Shown in pieces: positions 16,272 through 27,369 of a stretch of 64,000 nt of DNA; the first letter of the stretch is position 1, and each line of letters begins with the position of its first letter. Both the position numbers and the translations under genes were made by a program. The stretch covers positions 62,001-126,000 of the forward strand of contig NZ_JAHKPU010000039.1 in the NCBI RefSeq assembly GCF_018860505.1, written 5' to 3'. Below the pieces are notes generated by a model. It had not been told where the DNA came from and searched no databases. It was given only the letters and a program-made list of their open reading frames with translations. This DNA comes from Pacificibacter marinus. GTDB taxonomy: Bacteria > Pseudomonadota > Alphaproteobacteria > Rhodobacterales > Rhodobacteraceae.

Positions 16272-17521
16272 CGCACGACCTTGGCAAGGCGTTGGCCCAA
16301 TGGCACTTCTTTGATTGGCAAGTGGACCACTGCAGAAAATACGCCGACGCCGATGCCAACCCACCAAACAGCTGTGTAATCGCCGTAGATATCATACAGG
16401 CGTCCGCCCAACCACACGCCTAAAAACGCGCCCAGTTGATGCGAGAAAAATACGATGCCGTATAGGGTTCCCATGTAACGCAGCCCGTAAATATGCGCGA
16501 CCAATCCTGATGTCAAAGGCACTGTGGCCAACCACAAAGCGCCCATCGCCAGTGAAAAAATCAACACAGAGGCGGGCGTGATCGGTAAGGCGATGAACAA
16601 GATCGACGCAATCGCACGCAATGTGTAGATACCGGTCAGCAGGTACTTTTTAGGCAATCGATTTCCCAAGTAACCTGCGAACAAAGTGCCAGCGATATTC
16701 GCAGCACCAATGACCGAAATTGAAATTGCACCAAGGGTTGATGTCGACCCGATGCCAATACTGGCGAGCAATCCAGTTGGATCAACAGCGCCACACATTT
16801 CAGTCACAAGCGCTGGAAAATGCGCTGTGATAAAAGCAAGTTGATATCCGCACGAAAAGAAGCCCAAAAAGATCAACGTATAGCTTGGATCCTTGAAGGC
16901 TTTTTTCAAAATTTGACCAAGGCTGTCGTCAAGCTCGGTTTTGGTGGCCATCTGCGGCGACCGCATGAACGGCAGCACCAAGAGCGAAGCCAAAATGGCA
17001 ACGGCAAACAAAAGGAATACGTCTTGCCAGCCCATAAAGCTTAACAACCAATCGGCAAGCGGCGCGCCAAAGACTTGGCCCGCAGAGCCCGCAGCCGTGG
17101 CAATCGCCAATGACATGGATCGGTTCTCGGCCGAGGATGCACGGCCTACAACGGCCAAGATTACGCCAAACCCAGTGCCAGCAATGCCAAAGCCGATTAG
17201 TGTCTCGAACAGTTGATGCGCTTCAGGCGTGACCGCGAAAGACGACAAAACCAAACCTGCCGCATAAACAGTTGCGCCTAGAATGATCGCTTTGCGGTCG
17301 CCGATGCGTTCGGCCAGCGCGCCAAACAGCGGCTGGCCAATGCCCCAAAACAGGTTTTGAATCGCAATGGCCAGCGAGAACTCTGCGCGCGGCCAATTGA
17401 ACTCGGTGGCAATCGGGATTTGGAAAACACCAAAAGACGCGCGGATCGAAAAACTGATCAGGATGACAACACAGCCCGCCAAAAGAACGGGAGTAAAGAG
17501 GGGCGCGCGTGTGCTGGACAT
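16268..17521 (-). CDS. MFS transporter
   Basis: This 417-residue carrier has about twelve transmembrane segments. The first cytoplasmic loop carries GQPLFGALAERIGDRKAI, a good major facilitator motif A. It resembles the oxalate/formate or monocarboxylate branch in overall pattern, but the substrate is not determined. The frame continues upstream to 17701. I use the ATG at 17521 because AAGGAG is seven bases upstream and the extra N-terminus is hydrophilic and unlike the family. It is divergent from zapE with a gap of about 110 bases. Confidence 0.87.
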   Translation of the reverse strand: MSSTRAPLFTPVLLAGCVVILISFSIRASFGVFQIPIATEFNWPRAEFSLAIAIQNLFWGIGQPLFGALAERIGDRKAIILGATVYAAGLVLSSFAVTPEAHQLFETLIGFGIAGTGFGVILAVVGRASSAENRSMSLAIATAAGSAGQVFGAPLADWLLSFMGWQDVFLLFAVAILASLLVLPFMRSPQMATKTELDDSLGQILKKAFKDPSYTLIFLGFFSCGYQLAFITAHFPALVTEMCGAVDPTGLLASIGIGSTSTLGAISISVIGAANIAGTLFAGYLGNRLPKKYLLTGIYTLRAIASILFIALPITPASVLIFSLAMGALWLATVPLTSGLVAHIYGLRYMGTLYGIVFFSHQLGAFLGVWLGGRLYDIYGDYTAVWWVGIGVGVFSAVVHLPIKEVPLGQRLAKVVR

Positions 17522-17634
17522 AGATGTCTCCTTTGCGCTCTCTCTATCGTCATTTCTATTGATAACGTCAAACAAATGATCTGCATGACACCCATCATCT
17601 TTTCTTATGAGATCGAGCGTATTATGGATGTGCC

Positions 17635-18723
17635 ATGGATAGTTTGACCCAAGTATACAAAGCGCGCGTTGCAGATGGCACGTTGCGCGCAGATGCCGCA
17701 CAAGAAGCGGTTTTGCCGTTGTTTGATCGATTGCAACATGATTTGGCCACGGCTCCCATTGGGAAGCGTGGCTTGCTGTCTTTGATTGGTGGGCGCAAAA
17801 AGCCTGATCCCATACGAGGTCTGTACATTTGGGGCGGCGTTGGGCGTGGCAAGTCTATGTTGATGGACTTGTTCCATGAGCATTCCCCCGTTCCTTCACG
17901 CCGCGTTCATTTTCACGCCTTCATGCAAGACGTGCAGGCACAGATATTTGAGGCACGTCAAAAAGGCATCTCTGACACGATTGTTCCAGTTGTCGATAAA
18001 ATCGCCAAAGACGTGCGTTTGCTGTGTTTCGACGAAATGCAGATCACCGACATCGCCGATGCCATGATTGTGGGGCGTCTGTTCGAAGGGCTGTTTGCAC
18101 GGGGTGTGACTGTTGTGACCACCTCGAACCGTGTCCCAGATGATCTGTATAAAAACGGTCTCAATCGACAGCTCTTTTTGCCCTTTATCGACATCATCAA
18201 AGACAAGTTGGACGTGCATCATCTGCATTCTCCTGTCGATTATCGTCAGGGGCGTTTGACGGGAACGCCCGTTTATTTCAGTCCGATCAATGACGATACG
18301 CGCACGACGATCAATGAGATTTGGACAGACCTGACGGGTGATGCATCTGAGGGGCTGACGATTAAAGTCAAAGGTCGCGAGGTGAAACTGCCGAAGTTTC
18401 ATAACGGAATTGCGCGTGCGACGTTTTGGGATCTGTGTGGGCAGATGTACGGTCCAGCAGATTACTTGGCGATTGCAGACGCGGTGAAGCTGTTGATTAT
18501 TGAGGACATTCCGCGCTTGGGCCGAGGTAATTTTAACGAAGCCAAGCGGTTTGTAACCTTGATCGATGCGTTGTACGAAGCAAAAGTGCGTGTGGTCGCC
18601 AGTGCGGTTGACGCGCCTGAAAGCCTATATATCGAAGGTGCTGGCGTGTTTGAATTTGAACGCACGGCGTCTCGATTGCGCGAGATGCAAGACAAAGACT
18701 GGGCGGCGGACGAGGTTGAGTAA
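17635..18723 (+). CDS. zapE: Cell division protein ZapE (AFG1-like ATPase)
   Basis: This 362-residue AAA-type ATPase of the AFG1/ZapE family has Walker A GGVGRGKS at residues 67-74 preceded by the family's GLYIWGG. Walker B is LLCFDEMQITD, followed by sensor-like TTSNRVPDDLY and the C-terminal stretch RVVASAVDAPESLY. ZapE associates with the Z ring and modulates FtsZ in other proteobacteria. Length is usual for the family. No strong ribosome site precedes ATG 17635. It converges on folC. Confidence 0.94.
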   Translation: MDSLTQVYKARVADGTLRADAAQEAVLPLFDRLQHDLATAPIGKRGLLSLIGGRKKPDPIRGLYIWGGVGRGKSMLMDLFHEHSPVPSRRVHFHAFMQDVQAQIFEARQKGISDTIVPVVDKIAKDVRLLCFDEMQITDIADAMIVGRLFEGLFARGVTVVTTSNRVPDDLYKNGLNRQLFLPFIDIIKDKLDVHHLHSPVDYRQGRLTGTPVYFSPINDDTRTTINEIWTDLTGDASEGLTIKVKGREVKLPKFHNGIARATFWDLCGQMYGPADYLAIADAVKLLIIEDIPRLGRGNFNEAKRFVTLIDALYEAKVRVVASAVDAPESLYIEGAGVFEFERTASRLREMQDKDWAADEVE

Positions 18724-18753
18724 GGTCGCGATGAGTGACGCGGCGCGAGGTGT

Positions 18754-20019
18754 TTAGCCGTTCTCGCGCAAGACTGCACCTGCTAGATATAGTGATCCAC
18801 AGATTAAAATTCGCGCATTTGGATCAGTTGCGGTAACAGACCGCACAGCATCTAAAACACTACCGCTTTGTGCAGTGTTCATGCCAACATCTTGGGCGAC
18901 TTTTGCGGTATCCTCAGCGCTGAGTGTAGCAGCTTCACCAGGGATCGACACCGCGATGAGTTGCTTTGCGTGACGGGCAAGCGGGCGCAGATACCCCCCG
19001 ATGTCTTTGGTATTCAACATGCCGCAAATCAAATAGGTGGCGCGGGGTTGTAAGCGATCCATGGCTTCCGCAAGGGCAAGCCCTGCGGCGGGGTTATGCC
19101 CGCCATCAAGCCAGACTTCGGCGTCTTTGGCGGCATCAATCAACGGGCCTGTCTTGAGACGTTGCATCCGTGCAGGCCACTGCGCACCTGTGACGGCAGC
19201 CTCTAGGGCTATATCGCCCATATCAAGATGGCGCAGCGCAGCAAGGGCCATGCCAGCATTTTCAACTTGGTGTCTGCCAATCAGGTTTGGCAAAGGCAAA
19301 TCGCGCAGGCCTGTTTCGTCTTGGAAAATCAGTCGACCATGCTCCTCAGTCACATGCCAGTGTTGACCATAAGCCAGCAAGGGCGCGCCAAGACGCATGG
19401 CTTGACGCTCGATCACCTCCATCGCGGCCTCAGGTTGGGGGCCGACAATACAGGGCACGCCGCGTTTGATGATGCCAGCTTTCTCTCCGGCGATGGCTTC
19501 GATCGTGTCGCCCAAAAACTGGGTGTGATCGATAGAAATCGGCGTGATGACAGTCAACGCGGGCGCGTCTATGACATTGGTGGCATCCAAGCGTCCGCCA
19601 AGGCCGACCTCAAGCAAAGTGTAATCGGCTGGTGTGCGTGAAAAGGCCAAAAGACCTGCGACAGTTGTGATCTCGAAATAGGTGATGGGTTCGCCGCCAT
19701 TGGCGCGTTCGCATTCTTCCAAGATGTCTTGTAATGCGTTTTCGGAAATCAATTCCCCTGCAAGGCGAATGCGTTCATGAAACCGTGCCAAATGCGGCGA
19801 GGTATAGGCATGTACTGATTTTCCAGCGCCCTCAAGCCCTGCACGGATCATCGCTTGCGTCGACCCTTTGCCATTGGTACCTGCGATGTGGATCACAGGG
19901 GGCAGCTTGGTTTGGGGGTTGTCGAGCGCGTCAAGCAAGCGCCAAACGCGGTCCAAAACAAGGTCTATCACTTTGGGGTGCAAAGACATCAGACGATCGA
20001 GGATGATATCGGAACGCAT
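18754..20019 (-). CDS. folC: Bifunctional dihydrofolate / folylpolyglutamate synthase
   Basis: This 421-residue Mur-ligase-type enzyme adds glutamate to dihydropteroate and then to folates. The ATP loop GTNGKGS is at residues 47-53. Further family marks are YTSPHLARFHERI, LLEVGLGGRLDATNVI, SIDHTQFLG, GEKAGIIK and the C-terminal LDGGHNPAA. It lies 95 bases downstream of accD on the same strand, the usual accD-folC arrangement. The ATG at 20019 has AGGT about ten bases upstream. Confidence 0.96.
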   Translation of the reverse strand: MRSDIILDRLMSLHPKVIDLVLDRVWRLLDALDNPQTKLPPVIHIAGTNGKGSTQAMIRAGLEGAGKSVHAYTSPHLARFHERIRLAGELISENALQDILEECERANGGEPITYFEITTVAGLLAFSRTPADYTLLEVGLGGRLDATNVIDAPALTVITPISIDHTQFLGDTIEAIAGEKAGIIKRGVPCIVGPQPEAAMEVIERQAMRLGAPLLAYGQHWHVTEEHGRLIFQDETGLRDLPLPNLIGRHQVENAGMALAALRHLDMGDIALEAAVTGAQWPARMQRLKTGPLIDAAKDAEVWLDGGHNPAAGLALAEAMDRLQPRATYLICGMLNTKDIGGYLRPLARHAKQLIAVSIPGEAATLSAEDTAKVAQDVGMNTAQSGSVLDAVRSVTATDPNARILICGSLYLAGAVLRENG

Positions 20020-20114
20020 AGTTGGACCTGCGATGAAAGGGTGGGACTGTTCAGAGGTTACAGCGTGCTGATAGCTGATGAAAAGGGCGGCCCAAGTGTG
20101 GCCGCCGTTCCATA

Positions 20115-21047
20115 TTACTCAGCTGTGTCGGCATCCGCATCCGGCGCTGCCAATTCTTCAGCATCTGTTGGCGCAGGTAAATCTGCCACAACAGCAGGGG
20201 GCAAACCGCCCAACATGCGCAAAATGGTGACCAATTCGTCTTTCATCTTTGATCGATGGGTGACGCGGTCAAGCATACCGTGGTCCAAAAGATATTCAGC
20301 GCGTTGGAAACCTTCAGGCAGCTTTTCGCGGATGGTTTGTTCGATCACGCGTGGACCAGCGAAACAGATCAACGCGTTCGGCTCAGCGATTTGTACATCG
20401 CCAAGCATCGCGTAAGAGGCTGTGACCCCACCGGTGGTCGGATGGGTCAGCACAACGATATAGGGTAGGTTTGCCTCTTTCAGCATCTCAATCGCAACAG
20501 TCGTGCGTGGCATTTGCATTAGGGACAGAATGCCTTCTTGCATGCGTGCGCCGCCAGCGGCCGAGAACATCACAAATGGGCGCTTCAGTTCAATCGCACG
20601 TTCGACGCCAGCAATAAACGCATTGCCGACATACATGCCCATGGACCCACCCATAAAGGAAAAGTCTTGCGCTGCTGCGACGATGGGCGTGCGGCCAATC
20701 TCGCCTTCTGCCACGAGCATCGCATCTTTTTCGCCCGTGGATTTTTGTGCGGCCTTCATGCGGTCGGGATATTTTTTCTGATCTCGGAATTTCAGCGGAT
20801 CTTCGACAACGGCTGGTACTGCGATTTCGGAAAAGATACCGCCATCAAACAATGCGCCAAATCGCGCGCGTGGCGTGATGTGCATATGGTGGTCACAATT
20901 GGTGCATACGTTTAAATTGTCAGTCAGCTCACGGTGAAACAGCATGGTTCCACACTCTGTACATTTGGTCCAAAGATTATCGGGCGTTTCTTTGCGCGAA
21001 AAGAGCGAGTTGATTGTCGGGCGGACGTAGTTGGAAATCCAGTTCAT
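20115..21047 (-). CDS. accD: Acetyl-CoA carboxylase carboxyltransferase subunit beta
   Basis: This 310-residue subunit transfers the carboxyl group from biotin to acetyl-CoA, the first committed step of fatty acid synthesis. The N-terminal zinc ribbon has Cys29, Cys32, Cys48 and Cys51 (CTECG and CTNCD). The crotonase-like domain includes AAGGARMQEG and THPTTGGVTASYAMLGD. The C-terminal tail is acidic and low complexity (DAEELAAPDADADTAE), common in this group. It sits between the CPBP protease gene and folC and is probably co-transcribed with folC. Confidence 0.97.
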   Translation of the reverse strand: MNWISNYVRPTINSLFSRKETPDNLWTKCTECGTMLFHRELTDNLNVCTNCDHHMHITPRARFGALFDGGIFSEIAVPAVVEDPLKFRDQKKYPDRMKAAQKSTGEKDAMLVAEGEIGRTPIVAAAQDFSFMGGSMGMYVGNAFIAGVERAIELKRPFVMFSAAGGARMQEGILSLMQMPRTTVAIEMLKEANLPYIVVLTHPTTGGVTASYAMLGDVQIAEPNALICFAGPRVIEQTIREKLPEGFQRAEYLLDHGMLDRVTHRSKMKDELVTILRMLGGLPPAVVADLPAPTDAEELAAPDADADTAE

Positions 21048-21110
21048 GCGTAAGCCTTTGGCCGAAGTCTGAGTTAGCCTTCAAATAAGCAGCAATGACG
21101 GGAATTGCAA

Positions 21111-22004
21111 TCAACGCTTAAGCGCAATACGCGCTGTGAGCCAAGTTATCAGCAAAATCAGACCTTCGAAACACATTAAACTCGGATCTGAAAAGGCAGT
21201 GCTCAGATCAACATCACGCGTCCACAGGCCTAATCCTGATAAAACCCCAGCCACAGGTGCGATAAACATCACCGTCATGTTGTTGATAAAATGTACGGCA
21301 ATTGCCGGGCCAAGGGTGCCGCAGCGTGCCGTCAAATCGCCCGCGACAAGGCCAAAGAGTGTGGCCCAGACAACGGGAAAGAGCGCAGAAAGCCCCTCAG
21401 CATCGCCAGATATATGCCCCAATCCAAAAATCAGAGCGCTTATAACCATACCCTTTGCATAAGACCCTGTCGCGCCAACCAGTTGTGTCTGTAGATATCC
21501 GCGGAAAAATAGTTCTTCGGCGGTGACCTGTATAGCAAGCCCGATCAATCCCAGTGGTAGCCAAGTGAGCCATACCCCTAACGCCAGTTGCTTTTGAACC
21601 TCCATCGATGCCTGCGGGGCTGGCACCAACAACATCATAGCCGTGAGGCCGATCATCCATTTGACTGTCACAACAAACTGACTGCGTAACAGCGGGGCGG
21701 GGCCTGTAAGATCGCGCAGAGTACGATTGGAAAGTTTTTTGGCGCATACGATCGTTGCCAGAATTAATATCGCGAAACTTGCCAATATTAGAAATAGCCC
21801 GCCCTGCGACGTGCCGATTTCGATCCCTGTTGGGGTGAGTTTGATCGCTGACAGCTCAGGCGCAAGCGCGCCAATCAACCCCAACGCCAAAGGGGTTAGT
21901 AGGGAAACAACTAAAAACGTGGCGACTAGCACCACAACTATGCGCCAATAGGCCCGTTGCCGGAGAGCAGATGCCACCATGTACGCGTATGCGTTGTACC
22001 TCAT
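21111..22004 (-). CDS. CPBP family intramembrane glutamic endopeptidase
   Basis: This 297-residue membrane protein has about eight hydrophobic segments. The CPBP/Abi motifs are present: the Glu pair with Arg (AEELFFRG, about residues 162-169), a His in FGLGHIS (about 197) and His-x3-Asn in VHFINN. These proteases cut CAAX-type or other membrane peptides; the substrate here is unknown. I use ATG 22004, six bases after AAGGA, over the overlapping GTG at 22007. It lies 63 bases upstream of accD on the same strand and is divergent from the lipoprotein gene. Confidence 0.88.
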   Translation of the reverse strand: MRYNAYAYMVASALRQRAYWRIVVVLVATFLVVSLLTPLALGLIGALAPELSAIKLTPTGIEIGTSQGGLFLILASFAILILATIVCAKKLSNRTLRDLTGPAPLLRSQFVVTVKWMIGLTAMMLLVPAPQASMEVQKQLALGVWLTWLPLGLIGLAIQVTAEELFFRGYLQTQLVGATGSYAKGMVISALIFGLGHISGDAEGLSALFPVVWATLFGLVAGDLTARCGTLGPAIAVHFINNMTVMFIAPVAGVLSGLGLWTRDVDLSTAFSDPSLMCFEGLILLITWLTARIALKR

Positions 22005-22148
22005 CACGTGTCCTTACAGGTTGACTTTCAGTGGACATAGCAGTCGCACTGGGGATCGCAAAGAGTTTGGATGCCAATTGTTTTACAGCTCTTGCGGGCT
22101 TATGGCGTGAACTGTATCTGAACATGGTGAGTGACAGAGTGGCGAAGT

Positions 22149-22781
22149 ATGTTGATGAAGAAAATAGCTTTGGTTTTATGTGTTTGTACCGCTTTTAACG
22201 GCTGTCAGATGACGTTGCCCGAGCTTGGCGGTGGAGCGCCACAAGGCCAGACCTCGGTGCGCTTGGTGTCTTCAAATTTTACTGTCAGCGCACCTGATGG
22301 ATTTTGTGTAGATGGGGCATCGGTCCAAGATACGCTGGAAACAGGCTTCGTCTTAATGGCTGATTGTGCGGCTCTGCGCGGTAGAAAACACAAAGTGGAC
22401 CAAGCGCGGTCTGTATTGCTCACAACAACTGTGGCGACTCCGCTTGAAAGTCCTGACAGTGTGACACCACAAGCGTTGAAACAATTCTTTGACACAGAAC
22501 AGGGACGCGCCATCCTGTCGCGCAACGGTGATGCTGCTACGATTTCTGCGAACATGGAGATCGTGGCTGATCAAACTTTGATTTTACATATTCACGATTC
22601 GTCACCAGTTCATATTGACGGGCTTTCTCAAGATGACTGGCGCGCGTTTTCTGTCATTAATGATCGTTTGGTGACGCTGTCAGCCGCGCCGTTTGTGGGC
22701 GGTGCTGCCAGCGATTCAAACGCAAAAACGCTTATGATCCAGCTTGTACGCCTCTTGCAGGATGAAAATGTAGCGCAATAG
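22149..22781 (+). CDS. Putative lipoprotein, function unknown
   Basis: This protein of about 210 residues has a short signal peptide ending in a weak lipobox (FNGC, Cys19-20 region). A Gly-rich linker and a mixed alpha/beta domain follow, starting FTVSAPDGFCVDGASV. I recognise the opening pattern from uncharacterised exported proteins of this bacterial group but cannot name a family. In-frame starts exist at 22131, 22149 and 22155. The two ATG codons put the hydrophobic signal directly at the N-terminus, so 22149 or 22155 is preferred. It is divergent from the CPBP protease gene. Confidence 0.72.
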   Translation: MLMKKIALVLCVCTAFNGCQMTLPELGGGAPQGQTSVRLVSSNFTVSAPDGFCVDGASVQDTLETGFVLMADCAALRGRKHKVDQARSVLLTTTVATPLESPDSVTPQALKQFFDTEQGRAILSRNGDAATISANMEIVADQTLILHIHDSSPVHIDGLSQDDWRAFSVINDRLVTLSAAPFVGGAASDSNAKTLMIQLVRLLQDENVAQ

Positions 22782-22853
22782 CGCTCGATTGTTGCGAAAT
22801 GCGAGCCAAAGTCTAGTATTTTGTCGCGTTTGTTGAGATGAAACCTTTATCTG

Positions 22854-22867
22854 TCAGATTGATCTGA
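22854..22867. promoter_or_regulatory. Short dyad in the leader of the DUF6478 gene
   Basis: TCAGAT (22854-22859) and ATCTGA (22862-22867) form a dyad around two bases, 120-134 bases before the DUF6478 start. It could be an operator; no regulator is assigned. Confidence 0.3.
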
Positions 22868-22943
22868 ATCGCGTTGTTTCCCGTTACAGAAACATCTTAA
22901 GCAACACAGACATCCTTGATGATACGGATATAACGGAACGAAC

Positions 22944-22991
22944 ATGACGATTTTACGAGCACAAGAGTATAAGGCATTTTCAGACATATGA
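22944..22991 (+). CDS. Possible 15-residue upstream ORF overlapping the DUF6478 start
   Basis: ATG 22944 follows ACGGAACG and opens a 15-codon frame (MTILRAQEYKAFSDI). Its TGA at 22989-22991 overlaps the ATG of the DUF6478 gene (22988-22990) as ATGA. Because the downstream gene has no well-placed ribosome site of its own (AAGG is 13 bases away), coupled translation from this short frame is a reasonable reading. It may also be chance. Confidence 0.35.
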   Translation: MTILRAQEYKAFSDI

Positions 22992-23761
22992 GTTCGCGCA
23001 TTGGGAATTATATCGAGCGGCTTTTGAACGCAGCTGCCTTAAAGCGTTGGTCCAAGCGGGCGAACAAGGTCAAATCCATTGGTTTGGGTGACTTGCGGGC
23101 TGTACGCGCCCAAGCACGTGATTTGCGGATGCAATTGGATCGGTTCATTTTTGAAGCCGAAGGGCGCTTGGCGCTGCCGTTTATCGGATCAAATGCGATG
23201 CAATTGCCGCTGTATACAGATTGGTCACATCGGCCTGAAATCTGGCGCGGCCCCATTACGCCTTTGGGCGCATCGTCGGTTTTGACAAAAGCGCGTATTG
23301 GCAACGAGGGGACTTTGTTCCACGATTGCCGTGTGCCCGAACTGACATATAGGCAAGTGCGCAATGTTTCTGATACGGACCTTGCGCCTTTTGGACTGCG
23401 TTTAGATGTGTTTCATTTTGACGGCAGTTTTTTGTCGCTGGCGATCGACTTGCCCACTGATGTGTGTGACGGATTAAGCAAACGGCATATCTTGCGTCTC
23501 GATTGTGCCATTGATTTGGAAGCCCCTATCGAAATTTTTGCGCGGCTGAACGTCAAACACGGACCAAATTTGGAACAGGTGGTGCGTGACATCCCATTGA
23601 ACAGCGACGAAGTCTTCGCGGAGTTCGATTTGGCCTATACCAAGTTGAATGAAAAACGGGTCGAGAAAGTTTGGGTCGATTTTATTTTTGAAGATCCTGA
23701 AATGAACCAGATCGTTTTGCGTGATCTCACGCTTTCGCGCCGCCCGCGCGCAGAATTATAA
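22988..23761 (+). CDS. DUF6478 family protein
   Basis: This 257-residue soluble protein has an N-terminal basic helical region (about residues 1-60) followed by a beta-rich domain (LPLYTDWSHRPEIWRGP, then GNEGTLFHDC, then FHFDGSFLSLAIDLP). I assign it to the DUF6478 family of Rhodobacterales from these stretches; its function is unknown. It is followed ten bases later by a second uncharacterised gene, suggesting a two-gene unit. The WRGP and FFDC-type segments resemble carbohydrate-associated beta folds, but I would not assign activity. Confidence 0.7.
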   Translation: MSSRIGNYIERLLNAAALKRWSKRANKVKSIGLGDLRAVRAQARDLRMQLDRFIFEAEGRLALPFIGSNAMQLPLYTDWSHRPEIWRGPITPLGASSVLTKARIGNEGTLFHDCRVPELTYRQVRNVSDTDLAPFGLRLDVFHFDGSFLSLAIDLPTDVCDGLSKRHILRLDCAIDLEAPIEIFARLNVKHGPNLEQVVRDIPLNSDEVFAEFDLAYTKLNEKRVEKVWVDFIFEDPEMNQIVLRDLTLSRRPRAEL

Positions 23762-23771
23762 GGACATGGTG

Positions 23772-24158
23772 ATGAGCAAAATTGAACTGGTCAAAACACG
23801 TTTACATGGTGGTATTTGGGAGGGTGAATTACACGTCCCAGAAGACATCGAAGCCCTGCCAACGCTTGAAGTCACTCATCTCGATCAGCCGATTGGGGAT
23901 CATGTGCTGGACGAAGACCCTGATCGAGCCGGGGTTTGGTTCTTTCGTGTTGCCATCCCTGCTGAATTGATTAGCGATGGGGTGCAGGCTTTCTTGATCT
24001 CTAATGTGGACACAGGCGATCAACTGGCAAGTTTTTCTATCATTGCAGGCGAAGCGCTGAGTGATGATATTCGCGCTGACCTTGGGTTGTTGCGTGCCGA
24101 GCTTGATATGCTCAAGCGCGCTTTTCGCCGACATTGTTTGGAAACGCGCGACAACTGA
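23772..24158 (+). CDS. Uncharacterised protein paired with DUF6478 gene
   Basis: This 128-residue protein has a beta-rich N-terminal part (KTRLHGGIWEGEL, then DRAGVWFFRVAIPAELI) and a C-terminal amphipathic helix (about residues 97-125, LGLLRAELDMLKRAFRRH) that could mediate oligomers. No signal peptide is present. I use ATG 23772, eight bases after AAGGA. ATG 23766 is possible, and the frame extends into the upstream gene. Tight linkage to the DUF6478 gene suggests joint function. Family not recognised. Confidence 0.65.
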   Translation: MSKIELVKTRLHGGIWEGELHVPEDIEALPTLEVTHLDQPIGDHVLDEDPDRAGVWFFRVAIPAELISDGVQAFLISNVDTGDQLASFSIIAGEALSDDIRADLGLLRAELDMLKRAFRRHCLETRDN

Positions 24159-24206
24159 TTGTATCCCGTTGCGGCTGTCGCAGTTTTGACGTTGCGTTGT
24201 GCGTGA

Positions 24207-26273
<2,067 letters not shown>

Positions 26274-26439
26274 GTAAGCTAAAGACCTGTTTGCGTTCCA
26301 TTTCAAGCGAGATGCCTGCGTTTCCAAATTTCAAACGATCCTGACATCAACACGCTATTGTCCTGCGGTGGACCTATTGTTGCCCAATTTGACCTGCATA
26401 AAGGTTTCGAACGAGCGCAAGTATGTAGGTAGCACACCA

Positions 26440-27348
26440 ATGGATCGATTGACTGAAATGGAAGCCTTTGCCACCGTTGTGGACCAAGGTGGTTTCACAG
26501 ATGCAGCAAAGAAGATGGGGATTTCAAAATCTGCTGTCTCTAAACATGTCTCATCGTTAGAGGCCCGATTGGGGGCGCGCTTGCTAAACCGCACAACTCG
26601 CCGTGTAAGCCCTACTGAAATTGGTCTGGCTTACTATGATCGTGCCCGTCGCGTTCTAAATGACGCAGGTGAAGCTGACGCTTTGGTCACATCGATGCAA
26701 TCTGCACCGTCTGGCCTGTTGCGTATCTCTGTGGCGACGGATTTTGGGGTCAATCACCTCTCGCCTGTGCTCGGCGAGTTCTTGACAGAATTCCCTGACA
26801 TCACCGTTAATATGGTGCTGAACAATCGCTACGTTGAACTGATTTCCGAAGGTTTTGATATGGCCGTGCGCATTGGAGAGCTGGAAGACAGTACCCTGCG
26901 TGCGCGTAAATTGACTGAAACCACAAAACGAATGGTTGGCAGCCCTGCGTATTTTGAAAAATATGGGCGGCCTGAGAAAATTGACGATCTAAATGATCAC
27001 AAGCTTTTGCATTACTCAAATCAATCGAATTCCGCTGTGTGGAAATTGACTGCGCCATCTGGTGAAAAGCGCCAAGTGCGCACGGCGGGCTGGTTGACTG
27101 TGAATGATGGGCAATCCTTGCTGAACGCTTGTATTTCGGGCCTCGGCATCGCTTACTTGCCGTCATTCCTATACGCGGACGCTTTGGAAAAAGGCCTGAT
27201 CGAAGAAGCCATCCCCGAATTGCCGGCAGAGGTCCAAGGGGTTTACGCTGTGTATCCTCCGGGGCGCTTTACCCAGCCGAAAGTGCGTGCGTTCATCGAC
27301 TTTCTGGCACATGCATTCGCAGATAAAGGGCCGGAAAACTGGAGCTAA
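26440..27348 (+). CDS. LysR family transcriptional regulator
   Basis: This 302-residue regulator has an N-terminal winged helix-turn-helix (residues about 1-60, FTDAAKKMGISKSAVSKHVS, then LEARLGARLLNRTTR). A periplasmic-binding-like effector domain follows (about 90-295), with the DMAVRIGELEDSTL stretch typical of the large CrgA-like LysR subgroup. The open frame begins at 26368, but ATG 26440 starts exactly at the family's N-terminus. It may control the FadH-type gene 167 bases upstream or an unlinked target. The effector is unknown. Confidence 0.92.
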   Translation: MDRLTEMEAFATVVDQGGFTDAAKKMGISKSAVSKHVSSLEARLGARLLNRTTRRVSPTEIGLAYYDRARRVLNDAGEADALVTSMQSAPSGLLRISVATDFGVNHLSPVLGEFLTEFPDITVNMVLNNRYVELISEGFDMAVRIGELEDSTLRARKLTETTKRMVGSPAYFEKYGRPEKIDDLNDHKLLHYSNQSNSAVWKLTAPSGEKRQVRTAGWLTVNDGQSLLNACISGLGIAYLPSFLYADALEKGLIEEAIPELPAEVQGVYAVYPPGRFTQPKVRAFIDFLAHAFADKGPENWS

Positions 27349-27369
27349 ATCAGATCCAATTTTGAAATT

